A DNA stretch of 41,662 nucleotides from positions 1 through 41,662 of the forward strand of contig CAJFNY010000044.1 of assembly GCA_904395865.1 (NCBI GenBank), written 5' to 3'. Below, piece after piece: positions 1-8,563 of the stretch (the first letter of the stretch is position 1; each line of letters opens with the position of its first letter). Under the pieces are notes generated by a model that was not told the origin of the DNA, did no database searches, and saw only the letters and a list, made by a program, of their open reading frames with translations. The translations under genes were made by a program, and so were the position numbers. The stretch comes from an uncultured Oscillospiraceae bacterium (GTDB lineage Bacteria > Bacillota > Clostridia > Oscillospirales > Oscillospiraceae).

Positions 1-50
1 CCAACCGCCGCGCAGCGGCGGCGCTTGGGCCGAGATGAAGCCGGTCTGGA

Positions 51-177
51 CCGTTCGCGTTCAATCAAACCCGAATTTGCAACTTTTGGAAGTTGCAAAT
101 TCGTGAGCAGCTTGTCAAAAAATTCTCGCAAGAGACTTTTTTGACAAGCTGACGCCGCCGCCCCGAGGGGCGGCGGC
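51..177. repeat. Multi-hairpin intergenic repeat, copy 1 (left part missing)
   Basis: Shares GCGTTCAATCAAA and the following hairpins with copies at 10373-10563 and 34450-34646. Hairpin 2 is GAATTTGCAACTT (73-85) against 90-102. Hairpin 3 has AGCTTGTCAAAAAA (109-122) paired with 137-150, with an inner TCTC/GAGA helix. A G+C-rich hairpin, GCCGCCGCCCC against its complement, ends at 177, only 14 bases from the ygfK stop codon. Hairpin 1, present in the other copies, is absent. Another G+C hairpin (CCGCCGC-GCA-GCGGCGG, 6-22) lies just to the left. The element is not coding. The final hairpin may end ygfK transcription on the minus strand. Confidence 0.85.
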
Positions 178-191
178 AGTGGCTTTTGCGG

Positions 192-3100
192 TTACGGCAG
201 CAGATACCGGTACCGGCTGTAGATCGTTTCCACCAGGTAGGCGATGCCGGCGGGCAGCGTGTGGTCCGGATCGGCGACCCGGCGGGCCGTCCAGCCGAAC
301 AGGCGGACCTGACGGCCGGGGGTCCTGGACGGCTGGGTGCGGCGCGGGTCCGCCATGGCGTACACGGCGTCCAGCTCCCCGATGCGGATGCGGACCTTGT
401 TGCCCCGGAGGAACAGGATGCCCGGGTTGTCCGGCGTGGCGTCCATGTCCTTGCGGGAGGCGAACAGCGTCAGCTTGTCCCGGTACGGGGCGCTGTCGTA
501 CGGGCAGAACACGGCGCAGTTGCCGCACTCGTTGCACATCTGGTCGATGTGGACGATCTGCCGGCGGCCGTCGGGGTACGCGATGACCACGTTGGCCCGG
601 TTGGGGCAGACGTCCGCGCACGTCTGGCAGACCTTGTCGCAGTGGAGGCAGCGCTCCCCGTCCCGGGGGGCTGCGTCCCGCAGGATGCCCTTGCGGCGCT
701 CGGCGGCGTCGGTGCTGACGAGGTCGATGGGCGGCAGGTCGGCCTCCTCACCGGTGACGGCGGCGCAGAAGGCCGTGGCGTCGGCGATGCCCTCGACGAT
801 GGTGGCCGGCCCGCGGCGGGTATCGCCGGCCGTGTAGACGCGGCTGTTTTCGAAGGCCGGGCGGCCCCGGTCGTCCACGGCCACGCCGTTGTCGGCCAGG
901 AACTGGCCGTCCACCCGCTCGCCCACGGCGGAGACGACCAGGTCGCACGGAATCTCCACCGTCTCGTCCGTCTCCACCGGGCGGCGGCGGCCGGAGGCGT
1001 CGGGCTCGCCCAGCGCCATCTTCCGGCACAGCAGCTTCCCGTCCCCCTGGGAGATGGGGGAGACCAGCTCCAGGAACTGCACGCCGTCGGCCAGGGCCAT
1101 CTCCAGCTCCTCGGCGTCGGCGGGCATGTACCGCTTCGTGCGGCGGTAGACGATGGTGGAGCTCACGGCGCCGGCGTGCAGCGCCAAACGCGCCGCGTCC
1201 ATGGCCGTGTTGCCGCCGCCGATGACGGCCACGTGGCCGCGCACGGCCGTCTCGCCGGCCTTGACCCGGCGCATCCAGCCGATGACGGGCTCCACGTTCC
1301 CGGGCAGCTCCAGCCGCCCCGGCAGCCCGGCGCCCACGGCCAGCAGCACGTGGGTGTACCCCTGCTCCAGCAACGCCTGGGCCGACGGCGCCGGCGCGCC
1401 GCAGCGGACGTCAACGCCCACCTGCTTCAGCAGGGCGGCGTCCTTGTCGATGGCCTCGTCGGAGATCCGGAAGCCGGGAATCACGTACCGGACGATGCCG
1501 CCCAGCTTCTCCTCCTTTTCAAACAGCGTCACCGGCACGCCGGAGCGGGCCAGCAGGAACGCGGCGGCCATGCCCGTGGGTCCGCCGCCGACGATGGCGG
1601 CGCGGCAGTCGGCCCGCCAGATGTCCGGCGGCGCCAGCTGGGCAAAGACCTCGTCGTATCCCCGCTCGGCGGCGGCCAGCTTCGTCTCCCGGATGCGGAC
1701 GGCGGCGTCGTAGTGATTGCGGGTGCAGCGGCCCATGCACGGGTGTGCGCAGAGGGTGCCGGTCAGGAAGGGCAGGGGATTCCGGTCCAGGATGACCTCC
1801 AGCGCCTCGGCGTACCGGCCCTGGCGGCACAGCTCCAGGTAGGCCGGGATGTCCTGGTGGATGGGACACGTGTCCTGGCAGGGGGCCGTAAAGCAGTCCA
1901 GCAGGGGGACGTGCTCCGGCAGCTTCCGGTCCGTCTGGGGCTTGATGGCCTTGATGTGGTGCCGGTCGGCGCGGAGCTCGGCGGCCAGACGGCCCACGGC
2001 GCCGCAGTCCACGCGGGTGAACGGCGCGAAGGGCAGCGTGTCCAGCTTCTCGGCGATCTGCGTGAACCGCTGGTAGCCGCCGGGCTTCAGCTCGGTGGTG
2101 GCCATGGTGATGGGCCAGATGCCGCAGGCGAACAGCCGGTCGATGTTGAAGAAGTCGGCGCCGCCGGAGTAGGACAGCCGCAGCCGCCCGTCGAACTCCG
2201 CCGAGATGCGCCGGGCCATCTCGATGGTCAGCGGGGCCAGGGACTTGCCGGACATATACATCTCCTCCGACGGCAGCTCCCCTGCCGTCACGTCTACCGG
2301 GAACGTGTTGGAGAGCTTCAGGCCGAACTCCAGCCCCTGGGCGTCGGCCACGGCCTTGAGCCGCCGGAACATGGGGATGGCGTCGGCGTACTGGAGGTCC
2401 TCGTCGAAGTGCTTCCGGCCGAAGGCCACGTAGTCGTACCCCATGCCGTCGAGGATCTCCCGAGCCGATTCGTAGCCCAGGATCGTCGGGTTGCACTTGA
2501 CGAAGGTGTGCAGATGCTTCTCCGTCAGGAGGTACGTGGCGATCCGCTCGATCTCGTCTGGGGGACATCCGTGGAGGGTGGAGACCGTGACGCTGCGGGA
2601 GATCTGGGCCGGGATGGTCTCGATGAAATCGGCGTCGGACGGGAACAGCTCCTTGAGCTGGCGGATGCACGACCGGAAGATGATCGTGTCGGAGGCGTCC
2701 ATCATTCCGTTGAGGAAGCCGTCGACCTTGCTGCCGCGGATGCCGTCCAGGTCGTAGCCCACGGACATGTTGAACACGATGCCGTCCGGGTCGCCCAGGT
2801 CGTAGTACCGGGCGAGCATGTGGATGGCGCACCAGGCCTTGACGTACTCCTCGAAGGCCTCCTGAACCGACAGCTCCGTGGACCATTCACAGTTGTAGCA
2901 CTCATCCTCGGCGCGGATGCACGGCTTGTTGACGCAGGCGGCCAGGTCGGCGCCGTCCACCTTCTGGACGGTCTTGAGCTCGAAGAAGCGGGCGCCGGCG
3001 TAGTATCCGGCGATCAGGTTCTGGGCCAGCTGCGTGGCCGGCCCGGCGGCGGGACCGAAGGGCGTCTCGATCCGCTCGCCGAAGATGGGCAGCGACCGGT

Positions 3101-3212
3101 CGCCGGCCCGGTACGGCCGGTACACGCCGAAAACCGTGCCGTCGAGCCGCTGCTCTGTGGTCAGCCAGGTCATCAGGCGGGCGAAGGGGATCGGAATCAT
3201 TCGCTCAGACAT
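192..3212 (-). CDS. ygfK: YgfK-family FAD/iron-sulfur oxidoreductase ('putative selenate reductase subunit')
   Basis: 1006 residues, close to E. coli YgfK. The N-terminal ~430 residues resemble a glutamate-synthase/dihydroorotate-dehydrogenase-like barrel. A Fer4_20-type cysteine region follows near 445-490 (CQDTCPIHQ, then CAHPCMGRC). The FAD motif IVGGGPTGM is near 538 and the NAD(P) motif VIGGGNTAMD near 662. Two C-terminal ferredoxin-type clusters are seen near 855 (CLHCDKVCQTCADVC) and 893 (CNECGNCAVFCP). The ATG is preceded by AAGGAGG. It lies 17 bases downstream of ssnA, so the two are co-transcribed. YgfK and SsnA belong to the gene set reported as needed for anaerobic urate/purine breakdown by gut bacteria. 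The selenate reductase name is historical; the exact reaction is not established. A cytoplasmic electron-transfer role is inferred. Confidence 0.93.
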   Translation of the reverse strand: MSERMIPIPFARLMTWLTTEQRLDGTVFGVYRPYRAGDRSLPIFGERIETPFGPAAGPATQLAQNLIAGYYAGARFFELKTVQKVDGADLAACVNKPCIRAEDECYNCEWSTELSVQEAFEEYVKAWCAIHMLARYYDLGDPDGIVFNMSVGYDLDGIRGSKVDGFLNGMMDASDTIIFRSCIRQLKELFPSDADFIETIPAQISRSVTVSTLHGCPPDEIERIATYLLTEKHLHTFVKCNPTILGYESAREILDGMGYDYVAFGRKHFDEDLQYADAIPMFRRLKAVADAQGLEFGLKLSNTFPVDVTAGELPSEEMYMSGKSLAPLTIEMARRISAEFDGRLRLSYSGGADFFNIDRLFACGIWPITMATTELKPGGYQRFTQIAEKLDTLPFAPFTRVDCGAVGRLAAELRADRHHIKAIKPQTDRKLPEHVPLLDCFTAPCQDTCPIHQDIPAYLELCRQGRYAEALEVILDRNPLPFLTGTLCAHPCMGRCTRNHYDAAVRIRETKLAAAERGYDEVFAQLAPPDIWRADCRAAIVGGGPTGMAAAFLLARSGVPVTLFEKEEKLGGIVRYVIPGFRISDEAIDKDAALLKQVGVDVRCGAPAPSAQALLEQGYTHVLLAVGAGLPGRLELPGNVEPVIGWMRRVKAGETAVRGHVAVIGGGNTAMDAARLALHAGAVSSTIVYRRTKRYMPADAEELEMALADGVQFLELVSPISQGDGKLLCRKMALGEPDASGRRRPVETDETVEIPCDLVVSAVGERVDGQFLADNGVAVDDRGRPAFENSRVYTAGDTRRGPATIVEGIADATAFCAAVTGEEADLPPIDLVSTDAAERRKGILRDAAPRDGERCLHCDKVCQTCADVCPNRANVVIAYPDGRRQIVHIDQMCNECGNCAVFCPYDSAPYRDKLTLFASRKDMDATPDNPGILFLRGNKVRIRIGELDAVYAMADPRRTQPSRTPGRQVRLFGWTARRVADPDHTLPAGIAYLVETIYSRYRYLLP

Positions 3213-3229
3213 GCAGTTCCCTCCTTATC

Positions 3230-4570
3230 TCAATAGGTGGTGTGATTCAGGGCGCCCCAGAGCTTCCGGGACTCCTCCAGAATGTGGGCGTTGACGGCCT
3301 CCTCATCGATGCCCACCAGCTCCCGGTCCTTCATGAGCACCTTGCCGGCGGCGATGGTCGTCTGGCACTGGCGGCCGGTCATGCCGAAGATCATGTGGCC
3401 GTCGATGTTGTCACCGGAGAAGGGGGTGAAGGGCTTGTAGTCCATGACGATGATGTCGGCCGAGGCGCCGGCCTGCAGCACGCCCAGCCGGGCGGGGAAG
3501 TACTGGGCGGCGATTTTCGCGTTGTTCTCGAAGAGCATGGCCGTGGCCTCGCCCCAGCCCACGTTGGGCAGGCAGGCATTGTGCCGCTGGATGGCCAGGG
3601 CGACCTTCAGGGACTCGAGCATGTCGTTGGTGTACGCGTCGGTGCCCAGGCCCACCAGGATGCCGTGGCGGAACAGCTGCAGCACCGGCGAGCAGCCCAC
3701 GGCGTTGCCCATGTTGGACTCGGGGTTGTTGACGCACATGGTGCCCGTGGCGGCGATCAGCTCCATCTCGGCGGTGTTGACGTGGATGCAGTGGCCCAGG
3801 ACGGTTTTCGGACCCAGGATCCCGTGGTCGTGAAGCCGCTGGACCGGCCGACGGCCGTACTGCTGCAGGGAGTCGTAGACGTCGTTCATGCCCTCGGACA
3901 CGTGGATGTGGTAGCCGGTGCGGCCGTCGTTGGCCGCCACCATCCGGTCGAACGTCCTGTCGGATATGGTGAACAGCGCGTGGCCGCCGAACATGGCCGC
4001 CAGCATCGGGTCCCGCTCCCGGGCGCACCAGGCGATGAAGTCGGCGTTCTCCTGAATGGCCTGGAGGCACTTCTCCTCGCCGTCCCGGTCGGAGACCTCG
4101 TAGCACAGGCAGGCGCGGACGCCGAACTTCCGGGCCGCCTGGGCGATCTCCAGCAGGGAGCCGGGGATCTCGCAGTAGGAGGCGTGGTGGTCGAAGATCG
4201 TGGTGACGCCCTGCTTGATGCAGTCGATCAGCAGCGCCTCGGCGCTGGCGCGGGTGCCGGCCAGGGTCAGATGCCGGTCGATGTACCACCACTGACCGTC
4301 GAGCACCTCGAAGAAGTTCGTCGGATTGTAGCCCTGGATGGACAGGCCCCGGGCCAGCGCGGAGTAGATGTGGGTGTGTGCGTTGATGAACGCCGGCATG
4401 ATGACGCCGCCCCGGGCGTCGATGCACGCGGCGTCGGGATACCTGGCCCGCAGCGACGCCTCGTCGCCCACCTCGGCGATGACCGGCCCGTCGAAGGCCA
4501 CGGCGCCCCGGGCAAAGTAGGGCTGCGCCGGATCCCGGGTAATCAGGCGACCGTTGGTCAGCAGATACAT
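3230..4570 (-). CDS. ssnA: SsnA-type putative aminohydrolase
   Basis: 446 residues, matching the usual ~442 of SsnA. It is an amidohydrolase-superfamily metal enzyme: NAHTHIYSAL carries the first metal-binding histidines, with DHHAS, HVSEG, GHCIHV and GTDAYTND supplying later metal and catalytic positions. The family hydrolyses C-N bonds of nucleobase-like substrates; here it probably acts in purine degradation with YgfK. The start chosen is the ATG at 4570 (MYLLTNGRLI), because AAAGGAGGT lies 7 bases upstream and family homology begins there. The reading frame stays open further upstream but runs through the structured leader and promoter. It is first gene of ssnA-ygfK. Regulation is probably by the leader at 4571-4703. 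The true substrate is unknown. Confidence 0.92.
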   Translation of the reverse strand: MYLLTNGRLITRDPAQPYFARGAVAFDGPVIAEVGDEASLRARYPDAACIDARGGVIMPAFINAHTHIYSALARGLSIQGYNPTNFFEVLDGQWWYIDRHLTLAGTRASAEALLIDCIKQGVTTIFDHHASYCEIPGSLLEIAQAARKFGVRACLCYEVSDRDGEEKCLQAIQENADFIAWCARERDPMLAAMFGGHALFTISDRTFDRMVAANDGRTGYHIHVSEGMNDVYDSLQQYGRRPVQRLHDHGILGPKTVLGHCIHVNTAEMELIAATGTMCVNNPESNMGNAVGCSPVLQLFRHGILVGLGTDAYTNDMLESLKVALAIQRHNACLPNVGWGEATAMLFENNAKIAAQYFPARLGVLQAGASADIIVMDYKPFTPFSGDNIDGHMIFGMTGRQCQTTIAAGKVLMKDRELVGIDEEAVNAHILEESRKLWGALNHTTY

Positions 4571-4703
4571 GTGCAGAACCTCCTTTTCTCCGATAACAAA
4601 AAATGTTACAAACCCCGTCGGTTTGTAACACTCCGCCAAAAGCCGAGTGATAGTTGCAGCCCGTGCGCGCAGCACTTCGTTACAGCTACCAGTCTTGGAT
4701 TGT
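4571..4703 (-). ncRNA. Candidate riboswitch/attenuator leader of ssnA-ygfK
   Basis: The predicted transcript starts near 4703. An intrinsic terminator is formed by TGTTACAAACC (4630-4620) and its exact complement (4614-4604), followed by six T (4603-4598). The bases GTTACA at 4629-4624 in its 5' arm are also the exact complement of TGTAAC at 4684-4679. That alternative P1 helix would enclose two small hairpins: GTGC/GCAC at 4675-4663 and ACTC/GAGT at 4648-4630. The two states exclude each other, so forming P1 would act as an antiterminator (ON switch). The ribosome binding site AAAGGAGGT follows at 4586-4578. I do not recognise a known class: the conserved purine-riboswitch loops and junctions are not visible. 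A protein-binding operator is the alternative reading of the 27-base palindrome. Confidence 0.6.
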
Positions 4704-4709
4704 ACTTTC

Positions 4710-4738
4710 ATTGTACCCCCCAGCCGCGAAAATTGCAA
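4710..4738 (-). promoter_or_regulatory. Sigma-A promoter of ssnA-ygfK
   Basis: On the minus strand, TTGCAA (4738-4733) is separated by 17 bases from TACAAT (4715-4710). Transcription would start near 4703 and give a 133-nt leader before ssnA. Confidence 0.75.
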
Positions 4739-4785
4739 GGGTTTTCCACGGAATACCCCTGAAAATTTGTGATAGATGGAAAAAT

Positions 4786-4798
4786 CTCCGGCGGCCTC

Positions 4799-4807
<9 letters not shown>
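4786..4807. promoter_or_regulatory. Inverted repeat over the gdhA -35 box
   Basis: CTCCGGC (4786-4792) and GCCGGAG (4801-4807) form a 7-base inverted repeat with an 8-base spacer that covers the gdhA -35 element. A repressor operator is the natural reading; no regulator gene adjoins it. Confidence 0.4.
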
Positions 4808-6245
<1,438 letters not shown>

Positions 6246-6317
6246 CCGCCCCGGCGTGGGCCGACATGCCCGCAAGTGCCGGGCTTCCGTCCCCGGCAGG
6301 AAACTGAAACGCAGAGA

Positions 6318-6359
6318 GCCGCTGAGAACCGCCGTTTTGGGGATTCTCAGCGGCTTTTC
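6318..6359 (+). terminator. gdhA terminator
   Basis: GCCGCTGAGAA (6318-6328) pairs perfectly with 6344-6354 around a 15-base loop and is followed by TTTTCT. Confidence 0.85.
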
Positions 6360-6577
6360 TGCACGATCGGTGGTGGTGCGGCTTGTTGGGAAGCCTGGCG
6401 GAGGCATGACACGCCAAAAGGGTCTGCAGGCCTGCGTCGGATGGAACGGCCGCCAGCCTCAGCTACACCAAAGGCTTGGGGCGGTGCAGGGACAATGGCG
6501 GGATTCAGAAAAAGGCAGCCTGCCTCCGCCTTGCCATTCTGCGTGCAGCGAAGAATCCGCTCCTTATCTGAGAGAAA
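6360..6577. other. Gene-free spacer with a degenerate intergenic repeat
   Basis: No credible gene is seen between the gdhA terminator and the phage-operon terminator. Bases 6531-6558 (TTGCCATTCTGCGTGCAGCG then AAGAATCC) resemble a degenerate copy of the common intergenic repeat of the form TGTCATTCTGAGCGNAGCGAAGAATC, which often yields spurious 'HSERSEES' peptides. No attachment-site duplication is evident. Confidence 0.4.
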
Positions 6578-6599
6578 GCCCCCGGCTTGCGCCGGGGGC
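6570..6599 (-). terminator. Terminator of the leftward phage cassette
   Basis: On the minus strand GCCCCCGGC (6599-6591), loop GCAA, and GCCGGGGGC (6586-6578) are followed by TTTCTCTC. It lies about 20 bases after the last phage gene. Confidence 0.75.
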
Positions 6600-6619
6600 C
6601 TTGCTGTTTCTGTGGAATG

Positions 6620-8116
6620 CTACACCGTCAGGCCGAACATCTGCAGCAGACGGGCGTATTCCTGCCGCGTCAGGCCCAGCTGCTCCTGCTGACGGTAGGC
6701 CTCGATGGCCTGGCGGACGAAGTCCGGATCGCTGCGGTTCAGCGGCGTGTCGCGCATCTCGAGGATGTTGTTGTAGAGCTGCTGCACCTTGGCCTCGTCC
6801 ACGCCCAGCTCGCCCCGCGCCGCCGCGATCTCCAGCTGCGAGGCCAGCTCCTGGGAGACGCCGTCGCCGTAGCCCAGCCCCTTGAAATACGCCAGGGCCT
6901 GGGCGTACGTCCGGCAGCCGGCGTCATAGGCGTCGGCCAGCGGATCCGCCGGCAGGGCCGTTCCGCCGCTGTTCCCGCCGGCTGAATTGCCGGAGCTGCC
7001 GGAGCCGGTGCGGCCGCCGCTGCCGGAGCTGCCGCCTCCGCTGGAGGCGCTGCCGCCGTGGGCCGCTTGCCAGAGGGCCTCCATCTGCCGGACGCGGTCG
7101 TCGTCCCAGCCGTAGTACTGGCCGTAGAGGCTGTAATCTCCGGCCTCGGCGGCCAGCTTTGCGGCAGCCAGCTGGTCGGCGCGGCTCTGCTGGCGGCTGT
7201 CATTTCGGGCGTCCAGGTCGGCCCGGTAGGTGTCCAGCGCCGCTTGGTACTGCTCCATGGCCATGCCGGCGTTGAACTGGCTCTGCTGCTGCAGCGCCTC
7301 ATCCAGCCGGACGGCCTCGTCGTACAGCTGGCGGAACAGCTGATAGTCGTTGTCAGCCTGGGCCTGCAGCAGGGCGCTGCGGTACTCCCGTCCCAGGTTG
7401 CTCCGCTGCCGCGCCAGCTCGTCGCCCGCGGCCTGCTCCGCCGCCCGCAGGCCGGTCAGATCGCTCTGGAGCCGGTTGGCCAGGGCCAGCTCGGCCTGGC
7501 CGGCGGTGCCGCTGTTGAGGCCGCGGGCGGCGGCCGTCTCCTGCCAGCTCCTGCGGGCCGCGGCGCTGTCGGCCGCGGCGGCGTTCCGGGCGGCGCGGTA
7601 GCCGCTGCTCAGGGAAGCCTGCTCGGCGTCCAGGTCCGAGAGGTTGGCCCGGTACGCCTCCTCCAGCGCCGCCTGCTGCCGCGCCAGCTGCGCCGCCGCC
7701 ATCTCCCGCAGGTACTCGCTCTGGTCGGTGGGGGAGAAGCTGCCGGACGCCAGCTCCGGCGGCGTCGGTGCGCCGGCGGTGCCGCTCCAGTAGCCGGTGG
7801 TGCCGTCGTACCGGACGGAGCCGCCCAGCTGCGCCGCCAGGGCCTCGTTCTCGGCGTGGAGCCGGTCCTTTTCAGCCTGGCTGTCCGTCTCGTACCACGC
7901 CTGAGAGTTGGCGTTCATCTGCCGGCGGATGGCCTCCTGCCGGTCGTCGTACACGCCGACGCTGCCGGCCGAGCCGGTGTACCCCGCCGGTGCCGACGAC
8001 GTGTTCCGGGAGCTGCCGGATGACGTCTTTTTCTTCTGACTTCCGGCGGCGCTGACGGCCGCGGACACGGCCGAGGACAGCGCGCTGCCGATGAGGGAGC
8101 CCAGTAGATTTGCCAT
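6620..8116 (-). CDS. Phage internal/ejection-type virion protein
   Basis: 498 residues. A short Ala/Ser-rich apolar N-terminus (LLGSLIGSALSSAVSAAVSA) is followed by Ser/Gly linker sequence and then long Ala/Gln/Arg-rich helical, coiled-coil-like stretches (about 150-330). A Gly/Ser linker near 365-395 leads to a folded C-terminus with DPLADAYDAG. I see no enzyme motif. Low-complexity helical proteins at the end of short-tailed-phage head modules are often internal proteins ejected with DNA, and the position after the putative head-completion genes supports that. An alternative is a tail-needle or minor structural protein. It is the last gene of the leftward cassette, 12 bases after the preceding gene, and is followed by a terminator. 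Confidence 0.55.
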   Translation of the reverse strand: MANLLGSLIGSALSSAVSAAVSAAGSQKKKTSSGSSRNTSSAPAGYTGSAGSVGVYDDRQEAIRRQMNANSQAWYETDSQAEKDRLHAENEALAAQLGGSVRYDGTTGYWSGTAGAPTPPELASGSFSPTDQSEYLREMAAAQLARQQAALEEAYRANLSDLDAEQASLSSGYRAARNAAAADSAAARRSWQETAAARGLNSGTAGQAELALANRLQSDLTGLRAAEQAAGDELARQRSNLGREYRSALLQAQADNDYQLFRQLYDEAVRLDEALQQQSQFNAGMAMEQYQAALDTYRADLDARNDSRQQSRADQLAAAKLAAEAGDYSLYGQYYGWDDDRVRQMEALWQAAHGGSASSGGGSSGSGGRTGSGSSGNSAGGNSGGTALPADPLADAYDAGCRTYAQALAYFKGLGYGDGVSQELASQLEIAAARGELGVDEAKVQQLYNNILEMRDTPLNRSDPDFVRQAIEAYRQQEQLGLTRQEYARLLQMFGLTV

Positions 8117-8128
8117 ACGCTGCCTCCT

Positions 8129-8545
8129 TTACGCGTCGGCGCCGCCGTAGCGGAGCGGAATGTCCTCCCAGACGGCCGGCAGCGCGGCGCGCAGCTTCTG
8201 GTACAGCTCCAGGTACCGCTGGGAGAAGTAGTTGGCCATCACGTTGTTTTCCCCCAGAAGCAGGTGGGCCGCCAGGCCGTACGGCAGGATGCCCTGGGCC
8301 ACGGCGTCGTCCAGGCCGATCTCATCGGTGAACGCCGTCAGCTCCGGGCAGACGCTCCGGGGCGGCCCGCCGGGGACGTACGTGTCGCTGATGGGGTACA
8401 GCTCGTGGCGCAGGATGTTGAGGATGCTCACAGTGCGGAAGCGGTACTCCCGGGTGTCGTCGTGGAGGGTCTCGCCGCTGGCCTCCCGCTGCTCGTCCAT
8501 CAGGTGGATGGCGCGGTCAAAGACCCATTGAACCGTAGTGGACAT
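8129..8545 (-). CDS. Phage head-completion/adaptor-like protein
   Basis: 138 residues, mostly helical, without signal peptide or membrane segment. Features include an N-terminal helix with a Trp-Val-Phe-Asp start and a tyrosine-rich end (MANYFSQRYLELYQKLRAAL). Size, helical content and place between two virion genes fit a connector/adaptor that closes the portal ring, as in P22 gp4-like proteins. No diagnostic motif proves it. It overlaps neither neighbour: 12 bases separate it from the downstream gene and 18 from the upstream one. A hypothetical structural protein is the cautious label. Confidence 0.5.
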   Translation of the reverse strand: MSTTVQWVFDRAIHLMDEQREASGETLHDDTREYRFRTVSILNILRHELYPISDTYVPGGPPRSVCPELTAFTDEIGLDDAVAQGILPYGLAAHLLLGENNVMANYFSQRYLELYQKLRAALPAVWEDIPLRYGGADA

Positions 8546-8563
8546 GGTGTTCCTCCTTTGTAC

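Noticed and set aside
186-3236. A 1016-codon open frame on the plus strand opposite ygfK
   Set aside because: Its translation is Val/Gly/Ala/Arg/His-rich with no recognisable domain, and it lies exactly antisense to a gene with clear YgfK motifs; G+C-rich DNA leaves such frames open.
4604-4703. Known purine riboswitch upstream of ssnA
   Set aside because: The length and context are suggestive, but I could not find the conserved L2/L3 loops or the J2/3 junction of that class, so I keep it as an unclassified candidate.
3242-4762. A 506-codon plus-strand frame opposite ssnA
   Set aside because: It is a mirror frame with no motif; ssnA carries the amidohydrolase motifs on the other strand.
6246-6619. 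Left attachment site of the prophage
   Set aside because: No direct repeat shared with the 21488-21746 region and no tRNA gene were found; without an integrase there is nothing to anchor such a claim.
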